From an uncultured Bacteroidota bacterium (GTDB lineage Bacteria > Bacteroidota > Bacteroidia > Chitinophagales > Saprospiraceae), in NCBI GenBank assembly GCA_937952445.1, contig CALGAA010000428.1:1-6352 (forward strand): DNA of 6,352 bases. Reading direction: 5' to 3'. Positions 1 to 6,352 of the stretch are shown here, piece by piece. Position 1 is the stretch's first letter. The number at the start of each line of letters is the position of its first letter. The notes beneath the pieces were generated by a model, which did no database searches, was not told the origin of the DNA, and saw only the letters and a program-made list of their open reading frames with translations. Made by a program: the position numbers and the translations under genes.

Positions 1-84
1 AAAATGAATGGGAAACCTTAATCGACCAATTGGGACAATGAACAACCCAGCGATTCAAATGAAACTAGGCTGTAGATATAGTGA

Positions 85-1587
85 TTACTTCACATTTAAA
101 AAACGAAAAAATTGTCCCTTTAATTTTTGCACCATTTCTGTGATTTCAGGTGAAAAATTGAAATAGAGAACTATAGAACCAAAAACGCCGGCAGTTACAC
201 CTCCCTTTAATCCCAAATTGAGAAATCCGAGGCCCGAATCAGGAATAATAAACCCAGCTAAATACGATATCAATGCAATTACAAGGACCCAAATATGTCG
301 AAATGTGAATGGCAACAATTTGAATCGGACCCACACAAAAATAAGTTTAGCCACATTGTAGATGGTCATCGAAAGGAGAGTGGCTAGTGCTGCCCCATTA
401 ATTCCGAGTCTAGGAATGAGAATGTAGTTGAACCCAATGTTCAAAATACCCAGTATGAGAATTAGAATAATATTCCAGCGGTAAAGACTGGAAAAGCTGA
501 TAATGTGGTTGTTTATTCCTGCAGCCATGTCAATGACTTTCGCTGTTCCCAATAAAAGGACAATCGATTTTCCCTGAGCTAGGATTTGGGTTTCAGATGA
601 CATAAAAAAAAGGGCATCGAGGCAAATATATACGGTAATCAACATTCCTACTCCTGCGATTAACATCGCAATAGATGAGGATTTATAGATTTTTTCGACG
701 TTCTCCAGATCCCCATCGTGTAAATTTTGGGCTATAATAGGTGCAGAAATTTCTTTAATAGATTGATATGGAGAAGCAATAACCCCTGCAATGTTATCGG
801 CAATACTGTAAATGCCTGTACTCGCAAATCCCAACATAGAGGCTGTCATTATGGCGTCAATTTTAAATGCAATTGTCGCACCCAGACTGGCAATGATGCC
901 ATGTAATGAGTAACCACCCATGCGGCTGGCCAGTTTTCTCGTGATGAACGTAAAATCAGGTTTCAGATGAAGTTCACCCAGATGATAGGTATACAGCACC
1001 AAAGAAACTAATATCACCGCGTGTATGAGAATGAGTCCCCATTTGAAATGAGGCTCCTGAAACAATTGGAAATATACCAATAGAATCAATACAGGTAATC
1101 CGATTTTTAAAATGAGAGAATTGAAAATTCCTGGAATTACAATTCTTTTAAAGTTACTGATGTAGCCCGTGAAAATCATTGATAAGGAGAGGAAAAATAC
1201 CAATATACCTGTTTCCAGAAGATTTTCTGAAAACACCTCTACATTCATATCTATGGCGCGCAATAAATCGTAAAACTCGTCCCGCCAAATAAGAAGTAAT
1301 ACACCGAATACAAAATAACTAATCGAGGAAACCATGAGAAGAAATCCCAGAAATCCATGATGGCCGGTTTCATTATCGCGGAAGTAGGGAAAGAAACGAA
1401 CGACTAAACTGTGAACCCCTAGTGTCATGATCGGACTCAGCAATGTAGCAATACTCATCAGGAATCGAGCTAACCCATACATGGCCTCTTCCAGTGGATA
1501 AACATATAAGGTCGCAATCAAACCAATGAGCACGCCAATGTAACTGATAACAGTCTTTTTGAATCCCTGCCTTCCTATTATACCCAT
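85..1587 (-). CDS. Polysaccharide (O-antigen/exopolysaccharide) flippase, MOP superfamily, Wzx-like
   Basis: This 500-residue inner-membrane protein probably flips lipid-linked oligosaccharide units from the cytoplasmic to the periplasmic face. Nearly the whole chain is hydrophobic helices joined by short polar loops; I count about 14, the number usual for the family, with clear ones near residues 12-30, 78-100, 125-145, 150-173, 183-202, 303-325, 370-392, 430-448 and 458-478. The N-terminus, GRQGFKKTVISYIG (5-18), is typical of Bacteroidota flippases. The central stretch has KIDAIMTASMLG (242-253) then TGIYSIADNIA (257-267), and LGINGAALATLLS (394-406) matches the conserved second-half helix. 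Length is normal and the frame intact. The ATG at 1585-1587 gives this standard N-terminus; an A/T-rich leader precedes it without a Shine-Dalgarno sequence. It is last of three minus-strand genes, 86 bp after the sulfotransferase stop, and may also use its own promoter at 1606-1613. The family is confident; the transported substrate cannot be read from sequence, and other MOP branches such as MurJ are less likely given the motifs. Confidence 0.9.
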   Translation of the reverse strand: MGIIGRQGFKKTVISYIGVLIGLIATLYVYPLEEAMYGLARFLMSIATLLSPIMTLGVHSLVVRFFPYFRDNETGHHGFLGFLLMVSSISYFVFGVLLLIWRDEFYDLLRAIDMNVEVFSENLLETGILVFFLSLSMIFTGYISNFKRIVIPGIFNSLILKIGLPVLILLVYFQLFQEPHFKWGLILIHAVILVSLVLYTYHLGELHLKPDFTFITRKLASRMGGYSLHGIIASLGATIAFKIDAIMTASMLGFASTGIYSIADNIAGVIASPYQSIKEISAPIIAQNLHDGDLENVEKIYKSSSIAMLIAGVGMLITVYICLDALFFMSSETQILAQGKSIVLLLGTAKVIDMAAGINNHIISFSSLYRWNIILILILGILNIGFNYILIPRLGINGAALATLLSMTIYNVAKLIFVWVRFKLLPFTFRHIWVLVIALISYLAGFIIPDSGLGFLNLGLKGGVTAGVFGSIVLYFNFSPEITEMVQKLKGQFFRFLNVK

Positions 1588-1605
1588 TATGAAAAATCAA
1601 GGGTT

Positions 1606-1613
1606 CAAAGATA
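1606..1613 (-). promoter_or_regulatory. Candidate Bacteroidota -7 promoter element for the flippase gene
   Basis: Read on the minus strand these eight bases are TATCTTTG, an exact match to the Bacteroidota sigma-factor -7 consensus TAnnTTTG. The element ends 18 bases before the flippase ATG, implying a short leader. No good TTTG-type -33 box lies at the usual spacing; only a weak TTCG (plus 1635-1638) is near. It lies in the 86-bp gap after the sulfotransferase stop, so the flippase could be transcribed both from here and by read-through. An eight-base match with two free positions can arise by chance in A/T-rich DNA, so confidence is moderate. Confidence 0.45.
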
Positions 1614-1673
1614 AGTCAATGCCCGGGATGATTCGAATTTTCCTGCGACAAACGAGTGCACGAGGTAAGAAGT

Positions 1674-2462
1674 TTAAGGTACTCTTATCCAATCCGAACA
1701 ATCCCATCCAAGTAAATTTTCGACTTCTTTGATGTTATAATGGTAAATTTCGATGAGATTCTTCCTTGTGTCCAGAGACAATTTATCGTGTATGGGTCTC
1801 TTGTGGACGATTTTCTTTTCAAAATTATAAAGGTGAGGATTAATGTTCAGGAAGTGGAATATTTTATGAAGTGTTTCAAGCTGGTGGTTTTTAAAATATT
1901 CGTATTTGATGAACAGCATCTGATGGTCTGGAAAGTATCGCTGGTACCTTCTGATTTGTTCAGCATACATGCCTTTAATAATATATGAATAACGATCGTT
2001 AAGAAAGGGCGTATTCTGATTTCTGACTCGTTCTTTTTTTATGGCCTCACAGAATGCAAGGTGTTCATTTCCCCGGTCAATCTCCATATTCCATTGTGAA
2101 AATGCCCGGTCAATGGGGTTTCGTAAAATGAAAATCAACTTCATATCAGGGTTATATTCCCAAATCCGACGTGGCGTGTTCTCCCAATATATATAACTTG
2201 GCGTAGCTTCTCCGTAAACCTTTGCACCCGAAGCGAAGTCAAAATGCTTTTCATATCGCGAATAGAGGACGTAGGGCTTCGCAAAGGTGATTTCATTGTT
2301 GAAAAAATGGAGCTCTTTTTTTTTAGCCATACCGATATGTGGATGATTTTTGAGGTAATGGTACAGAGCAGTTGTACCAGCTTTTTGGGTGCCAGCCAAA
2401 ATGAAGTTCACTCTTTTGGAATGGGGTCTGAAATATAATTTTTTACGTCTGATTATAAACAT
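1674..2462 (-). CDS. PAPS-dependent sulfotransferase domain protein
   Basis: This 262-residue protein very likely transfers sulfate from PAPS to a hydroxyl or amino group, by context probably on a surface glycan. No signal peptide or membrane helix is seen, so it should act in the cytoplasm, where PAPS is made. Family signatures occur in order. The 5'-phosphosulfate loop is FILAGTQKAGTTAL (20-33) with Lys27. KELHFF follows at 49-54, as in heparan-sulfate-type and bacterial sulfotransferases. GEATPSY is at 84-90. The 3'-phosphate-binding segment KLIFILRNPIDRAFSQW (108-124) contains Arg114 and Ser122. The C-terminal LLGWDCSDW (250-258) resembles the usual LLG-x-D-x-S-x-W ending. Length is typical for Sulfotransfer_1/Sulfotransfer_3 proteins and no key residue is missing. 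The ATG at 2460-2462 is the only sensible start: an in-frame TGA lies two codons upstream. It sits between a glycosyltransferase and a flippase. Sampled lines are AT-rich (about 32-38% GC). The acceptor is unknown. Confidence 0.9.
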   Translation of the reverse strand: MFIIRRKKLYFRPHSKRVNFILAGTQKAGTTALYHYLKNHPHIGMAKKKELHFFNNEITFAKPYVLYSRYEKHFDFASGAKVYGEATPSYIYWENTPRRIWEYNPDMKLIFILRNPIDRAFSQWNMEIDRGNEHLAFCEAIKKERVRNQNTPFLNDRYSYIIKGMYAEQIRRYQRYFPDHQMLFIKYEYFKNHQLETLHKIFHFLNINPHLYNFEKKIVHKRPIHDKLSLDTRKNLIEIYHYNIKEVENLLGWDCSDWIRVP

Positions 2463-2600
2463 GGATCAATTGAAATATTCCACAGGCAATTTAATATATT
2501 ATTATTTCGGAAGAAAAGTCTATTGAATCGGTATTTATTTGGTGATATAGGTAACCGGTATATTCTATGGCTGTTTCCATATTCACGGTAACGTCCTGAT
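2463..2600. other. 138-bp spacer between glycosyltransferase and sulfotransferase genes
   Basis: No gene is supported here. The spacer is AT-rich. I found no exact TAnnTTTG on the minus strand, so nothing indicates a separate promoter for the sulfotransferase, and co-transcription with the glycosyltransferase is the simplest reading. The only small structure noted is an inverted repeat, TATGG at 2566-2570 and CCATA at 2577-2581, around a six-base loop. It is too short, and lacks a following U-tract, to call a terminator. Confidence 0.5.
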
Positions 2601-3575
2601 CTATTCTGGCGTACGATCTGATGGTGAATCCGGTTCACTATAAACTTCTATAGTGCTTCTATGATTTGGCGGGCGTAAAAGCCTAAGAATGGAGCAATAG
2701 ATGTACCGTTTCCACAGATAATAGTTCCGGTATTTGAGGATGCTTTCCAATCCCATTTGATTACTGATTTGCGAAATTCCAAACCATTCGAGATTAATTT
2801 TTTTTCGAACCGGAATACCACGGTAAAAGCTATTGGATACATTTTGGCCATGGACCACCTGAATCCAGAGCGGGCAGTTCAGAATGTAAGTCACATGTTC
2901 ATTCTTTTTATGCCGAAGCCTTCGAATGAACTCAGGAATGAAATGCAATTTCAATTTCTCCCATTTGGTATGAGAAGTATGATGGATCCCTTTTAGATCG
3001 GAATCTGCTTTCTCGATAAGACTCAAAAATGGGGATCTCGGATAAAAATACTGAGATAATGTATTGAACCGGACATCTAGACAAAATCCATTTGCAAGAG
3101 AAATCAAATGATCTTGAATCGGAACAAAATTTTCCTGAATGGATTGAATGGCGTCTTTATGTAATGCATCGTCATTATCCAGATTTGTCGTTATTATCCA
3201 TTTGGTATTGGGATTTATTTTTTGTCTGATTATGTTCAAATAATTTTCTTTAAAATCATCGTAGCCATCCATGAAACACCATTGAATGAGCGAACTATTG
3301 CCCGAAAGTGCTTTGAGCTCATCCACCATTTTGGCCGGGGTGGCACGATCCATGAAGATCACCCAAGAAAAATTTTGGTTGCGTTGGTTAAGAACAGATG
3401 GAAGGCAGTATTTTTCGAACAACTTTATTCTGTCTTTGGTCCAGTTTATCCATCTTTCAATGTCCTTGACCTCTGTAGTCCAGAAGTTTCTCAGGTTAAA
3501 TTGGGTAATCAGGAAATGTTGAAATTTCATATAATTAAGTATCAGTTTGTAGTAGCGAAGGAATCGGTCGTCCAT
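2601..3575 (-). CDS. Glycosyltransferase, putative rhamnosyltransferase family (PF11316-like)
   Basis: This 324-residue soluble protein resembles the putative rhamnosyltransferase family (PF11316) and probably adds a sugar to a lipid-linked polysaccharide precursor at the cytoplasmic face of the inner membrane. In the longest reading, HFLITQFNLR (20-29) is the characteristic N-terminal strand. RIKLFEKYCLPSVLNQ (49-64) and FSWVIFMDRATP (69-80) follow. The metal/nucleotide-sugar segment is TTNLDNDDAL (129-138), with Asp133 and Asp135 as the likely DxD-type pair. PLWIQVVHGQNVSN (235-248) matches the conserved W-x-Q-x-x-H-G-x-N block. The start is uncertain. The ATG at 3573-3575 gives the longest protein, but Met16 (ATG at 3528-3530) places the conserved strand close to the N-terminus, as is common in this family, and follows an A/T-rich leader; I slightly favour it. 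The last 20 or so residues form a polar Ser/Pro/Asp/Glu-rich tail outside the domain. No exact -7 promoter match was found upstream. It is first of the three minus-strand genes here. The donor sugar is not proven by the family name. Confidence 0.85.
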   Translation of the reverse strand: MDDRFLRYYKLILNYMKFQHFLITQFNLRNFWTTEVKDIERWINWTKDRIKLFEKYCLPSVLNQRNQNFSWVIFMDRATPAKMVDELKALSGNSSLIQWCFMDGYDDFKENYLNIIRQKINPNTKWIITTNLDNDDALHKDAIQSIQENFVPIQDHLISLANGFCLDVRFNTLSQYFYPRSPFLSLIEKADSDLKGIHHTSHTKWEKLKLHFIPEFIRRLRHKKNEHVTYILNCPLWIQVVHGQNVSNSFYRGIPVRKKINLEWFGISQISNQMGLESILKYRNYYLWKRYIYCSILRLLRPPNHRSTIEVYSEPDSPSDRTPE

Positions 3576-3639
3576 ATTTATTTACTGACCATATGGCATA
3601 CACAAGGAATCATACAAGAAATCCGATGAACTTGTTCCA

Positions 3640-3661
3640 TACAAATGTTTAGTTACAAATG
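3640..3661. repeat. Short direct repeat TACAAATG x2
   Basis: TACAAATG occurs at 3640-3647 and again at 3654-3661, with starts 14 bases apart. On the minus strand this reads CATTTGTA twice, about 65-86 bases before the longer glycosyltransferase start and 110-131 before the internal one. It could be a pair of regulator half-sites or chance in A/T-rich DNA; no known operator is recognised. Confidence 0.3.
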
Positions 3662-3995
3662 CCTTCTATCTCTTGGGGGGCTTCTTGAAGGGGATAGCGA
3701 GAGTAATTAAATGAAAGGTATTGGTTTGTGGTTCAAATATCAACAGAACATCGTAGACTTTAACCCAAGTTAGGATCGTCCGTATTGAAAAATTCGATCA
3801 TAGCTGACGTTGTTATAATCACCAAATCCAATAATAAACGTCAAATATATGCAGGGACATATCTAATATTCGAATGTATTCTGTTAAATTTAATACCTGG
3901 TGATGGAGAATTTGCACAGGATGGCAATGAGCGTTGTAAATTTATATCCCTCAGACAATACAATCCATAAAAATTACATTTCTATAAATATTAAA

Positions 3996-4003
3996 TACTT
4001 TTG
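3996..4003 (+). promoter_or_regulatory. Candidate Bacteroidota -7 promoter element for the yfhO-like gene
   Basis: The bases TACTTTTG match the Bacteroidota -7 consensus TAnnTTTG exactly. The element ends 24 bases before the ATG at 4028, implying a leader of under 20 bases. It sits in a strongly A/T-rich stretch (about 3968-4010), as expected for a promoter. No clear TTTG -33 box is seen at standard spacing, which is common because that element is weakly conserved. There is no Shine-Dalgarno sequence between it and the ATG, in keeping with this phylum. Confidence 0.55.
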
Positions 4004-4027
4004 TATTTCATCAACACCTGCTCCGCC

Positions 4028-6352
4028 ATGTTCAAAAAGAGGAATGTTATCCGTACGGCTATTACGCTAGGCATTTTTATCCTTCTTTCCGTACTTTGTT
4101 TTTACCCTCAGATTCAAGGAAAAAAGTATAAGGCTGGTGATACGATGCAATTTATTGCCAAAAGCAAAGAGATTGCAGATTTGAGGGAGGAAACAGGCAG
4201 GGAAATATTGTGGTCAAATGCCATCTTTTCGGGGATGCCTTCTTATTTTGTAAGTTTGAAATATCAGGCAAATGTCCTGAAATCGCTTCAGGATATTTTT
4301 ATGAGAATTGTGGATCGCCCGATTGGATACTTTCTCTTGGGCCTGATTGTTACATTTATTTGTCTCAAGGCCCTCAAGATTAATCATTGGTTGGCCACCG
4401 TGGGAGCGATTGCCGCGATTATGTCGGTGGATAACTTTATATTGTTTAGCGCGGGCCACATGAGTAAGATTGTGACCTTATATTATATCCCCTTGTTGCT
4501 GGCGGGAATTTTGGTCCTAAGCCAAAAGCGGTACTTCCTCGGCGGGATTTTATTTACGCTGGGAGCGATGTTGACGATTATGGCCAATCATCCCCAGATG
4601 GTCTATTATTTTGCCCTTTCGATGATCCCATTTCTGGTGTATATAACCGTGGAATGGATTCGATCGGGAGAATTTCAGTCGCTGGGAAAATTGTACGGTA
4701 TATTAGTGGTTGGGCTGGTATTGGGCGTGTCGTCCAACGCATCCCGCATTTGGACTTCCCTGGAATACAAAAATGCATCCACCCGGGGGGGATCGGTCCT
4801 GGTGGAAGAGGCTCAAACCAATTCAGAAGAAGGCCTTGGGTGGGAATATGCTATGCAATGGAGTAATGGGATGAATGATATTTGGGCCACTTTCGTGCCA
4901 GGAGCTGCAGGCGGAGGAAGTCAGGAACCTGTTCCGCACAATACCCGCCTCGAAGATTTGTTAAGAGAAAACGGTGCTCCTCAGAAGGGAGGAAAGTTTC
5001 TTGGTCCATTATATTGGGGAAATTTGCCTTTTACTTCCGGTCCGATATATCTTGGGGCCGGCCTGATTTTGATTTTTGTATTCGTTTTTCCCTTTTTTTC
5101 GCAAGGCCAAAAATGGTTGTACGGTGGAGCTACCGTGGTATTAATCCTTCTCTCCTTTGGGGAAAACGTTGCCTGGTTTAACCGATTTTTATTCGAATAC
5201 TTTCCAATGTTTAACAATTTTAGGGCACCGACCAGTGCGTTGAGTGTCATGCCTATGTTTCTGGCGTTTGGGATGATATCCGGGCTAGATCAATGGTCCA
5301 GGAGGATTAAACCCAAAAAGCAAATGACTATCCCCCAGGGATATTGGATTCGGATGGGCATAGTTGCCGGGTTGGCCCTGATCTTTGCTTTGTTGGGTCC
5401 TTCCCTATTTTCATTTGAAGGACTGAATGCACAGCAATATGCTCAGCAAAATGTATTGGATATTTTGCAGGAAGCCCGGGCAAAATTACTGCAAAGAGAT
5501 GCATTTCGATCTTTTTTAATGTGCTTATTGGCCATCGGAGTACTGGTGTTTTTTTACAAGCAAAAAATCAATACCACGGTCTTCGCCGGCTTATTGGGTG
5601 GGCTTTTTCTTATAGACGCTCTTCCAATTAGTTATCGGTATTTTGATATGGACAACTTTGTCAGTCAGCGCAATTTTGAACAGTCCTATACTCCCCGACC
5701 AGTCGACGATCAAATATTGGCATTGGAAGATAATAGAGCTGATTACCGTGTCCTGGATTATTCCATCAATACTTTTAATTCCAACATGACGTCGTATTAC
5801 CACAACACCATTGGGGGATACCATGCGGTCAAAATGTCCCGCTACCAGGATCTCATCGATGGATATATAAGCTCGGGGAATCAGCAAGTTCTCAATATGC
5901 TCAATACGAAATATTTTATCGGGCAGGATGGACAGTTAAACGAAAATCCGGACGCACTGGGTCCGGCCTGGTTTGTGGAACATGTCGTAGCAGTGAATTC
6001 GCCGGATGAAGAGTTCCAGGAGCTGGGGAATATCAATACATCTGCATCAGCTGTGGTGAATGAAGATGTATTTGGTTCAGTTTTGGACGGAGATTATGAG
6101 TATTCAGTGGGGCAGGTCACTCGGACAAAGAGTATTCCGGATGATTTAATTTACCAAACCCAAAACGAGGGAGAAGGATTTTTGGTTTTTTCAGAAGTGT
6201 ATTATGATGGACCTGGTTGGTCAGCTACGATCGATGGGGAAGAAGTTCCAATCATTCGGGCCAACTTTTTATTGCGTTCAGTGAAGGTCCCGGCAGGTGA
6301 GCATGAAGTGAGGTTGACCTTCCACCCTGATAGTTATTACGTGGGAGAGAAA
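4028..6352 (+). CDS. YfhO-family multi-spanning membrane protein (3' end beyond window)
   Basis: The frame stays open from the ATG at 4028 to the last base: 775 residues without a stop. An in-frame TAA at 3992-3994 and the promoter match just after it support this start. It resembles bacterial YfhO membrane proteins, which have a GT-C-like architecture. In Firmicutes, YfhO-type proteins are linked to extracytoplasmic glycosylation of teichoic acids; the role in Bacteroidota is not settled. An N-terminal helix (9-27) precedes a periplasmic-type segment with WSNAIFSGMPSY (62-73). Further helices lie near 99-117, 122-140, 150-165, 170-187, 191-208, 222-236, 338-358, 364-378, 405-420, 442-460, 494-510 and 516-531. 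Conserved-looking blocks are FSAGHMSKIVTLYYIPLLLAG (140-160), ANHPQMVYY (186-194), PMFNNFRAPTSALSV (393-407) and the C-terminal FSEVYYDGPGWSATIDGEE (721-739) with RANFLLRSVKVPAGEHEV (744-761). Probably only the last few dozen residues, with a final helix, are missing. Sampled GC (about 48-52%) exceeds the minus-strand genes. Confidence 0.88.
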   Translation, partial: MFKKRNVIRTAITLGIFILLSVLCFYPQIQGKKYKAGDTMQFIAKSKEIADLREETGREILWSNAIFSGMPSYFVSLKYQANVLKSLQDIFMRIVDRPIGYFLLGLIVTFICLKALKINHWLATVGAIAAIMSVDNFILFSAGHMSKIVTLYYIPLLLAGILVLSQKRYFLGGILFTLGAMLTIMANHPQMVYYFALSMIPFLVYITVEWIRSGEFQSLGKLYGILVVGLVLGVSSNASRIWTSLEYKNASTRGGSVLVEEAQTNSEEGLGWEYAMQWSNGMNDIWATFVPGAAGGGSQEPVPHNTRLEDLLRENGAPQKGGKFLGPLYWGNLPFTSGPIYLGAGLILIFVFVFPFFSQGQKWLYGGATVVLILLSFGENVAWFNRFLFEYFPMFNNFRAPTSALSVMPMFLAFGMISGLDQWSRRIKPKKQMTIPQGYWIRMGIVAGLALIFALLGPSLFSFEGLNAQQYAQQNVLDILQEARAKLLQRDAFRSFLMCLLAIGVLVFFYKQKINTTVFAGLLGGLFLIDALPISYRYFDMDNFVSQRNFEQSYTPRPVDDQILALEDNRADYRVLDYSINTFNSNMTSYYHNTIGGYHAVKMSRYQDLIDGYISSGNQQVLNMLNTKYFIGQDGQLNENPDALGPAWFVEHVVAVNSPDEEFQELGNINTSASAVVNEDVFGSVLDGDYEYSVGQVTRTKSIPDDLIYQTQNEGEGFLVFSEVYYDGPGWSATIDGEEVPIIRANFLLRSVKVPAGEHEVRLTFHPDSYYVGEK

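Larger units (their letters stand above)
3576..4027. other. 452-bp divergent intergenic region without a convincing gene
   Basis: This region separates the minus-strand polysaccharide genes from the plus-strand yfhO-like gene and should carry promoters for both directions. The yfhO side has an exact TAnnTTTG at 3996-4003; the glycosyltransferase side has none that I can find. A plus-strand frame at 3785-3970 begins with TTG and encodes 61 residues with no recognisable motif, so I do not call it. On the minus strand a 30-codon open stretch (3773-3862), ending in TAA at 3770-3772, reads somewhat like a protein C-terminus but starts after a stop. Other structures are an eight-base direct repeat (3640-3661), a G6 run (3674-3679) and the palindrome CCATATGG (3589-3596). 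It may be the scar of a lost gene, but this is inference. Confidence 0.55.

Noticed and set aside
26..59. CCAATTGG palindrome and TGGG/CCCA pairing beyond the flippase stop as a terminator
   Set aside because: The stems are only about four pairs long and are not followed by a T-run on either strand.
8..166. Plus-strand frame starting ATG at 8 and running to a TAG at 164-166
   Set aside because: Most of it is antisense to the flippase C-terminus, and it is short, with no recognisable family.
2453..2638. Minus-strand 61-residue frame spanning the glycosyltransferase-sulfotransferase gap
   Set aside because: It overlaps both neighbours in another frame, is rich in Arg, Asn and Ile in a low-complexity way, and matches no family; treated as a shadow.
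3222..3629. Plus-strand 135-residue frame antisense to the glycosyltransferase
   Set aside because: It is fully explained as the opposite strand of a well-supported glycosyltransferase, and its translation has no domain features.
3665..3698. Possible hairpin around the G6 run (TATCTCTT ... AAGGGGATA)
   Set aside because: The arms pair imperfectly, there is no U-tract, and no gene ends nearby that would need a terminator.
3785..3970. Plus-strand 61-residue frame in the divergent region
   Set aside because: It begins with TTG, has no recognisable motif, no promoter or translation signal before it, and lies in A/T-rich intergenic DNA; most likely chance.
5591..5887. Minus-strand frame of 98 residues within yfhO
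   Set aside because: It is antisense to a continuous, motif-bearing YfhO-like frame; the same holds for the other short frames between 4214 and 5250.

Overview
The window looks like chromosomal DNA of a Bacteroidota bacterium. Three things point there: the kinds of protein families present, the absence of purine-rich Shine-Dalgarno sequences at every start, and two exact matches to the Bacteroidota -7 promoter consensus TAnnTTTG, each a short distance before a start codon. All assignments come from reading the translated sequence; no database search was run.

Layout. Three genes lie on the minus strand and are read from high to low coordinates. They are a PF11316-like (rhamnosyltransferase-like) glycosyltransferase (2601-3575), a PAPS-dependent sulfotransferase (1674-2462), and a 14-helix MOP-superfamily polysaccharide flippase of Wzx type (85-1587). 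Gaps of 138 and 86 bp separate them. A 452-bp region (3576-4027) with no convincing gene divides this cluster from a divergent plus-strand gene that starts at 4028 and is still open at the last base. That gene encodes 775 residues of a YfhO-family multi-spanning membrane protein. Because it has no stop inside the window it is easy to miss, but it is the largest gene here. The first 84 bases hold only the space beyond the flippase stop, possibly with the last codons of a convergent gene.

How the genes fit together. The minus-strand genes form the edge of a surface-polysaccharide locus: one enzyme adds a sugar, one probably adds sulfate to a glycan, and one moves lipid-linked glycan across the inner membrane. 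YfhO proteins are GT-C-like membrane proteins linked in Firmicutes to extracytoplasmic glycosylation of cell-wall polymers, so it may belong to the same theme, but its separate strand and promoter suggest independent expression. In sampled lines the glycosyltransferase and sulfotransferase are clearly AT-richer (about 27-38% GC) than yfhO (about 48-52%), as is common for exchangeable polysaccharide genes.

I found no RNA genes, CRISPR arrays, insertion sequences or convincing terminators, and nothing that amounts to a clearly new system. The most notable points are the implied sulfated surface glycan and the promoter matches.
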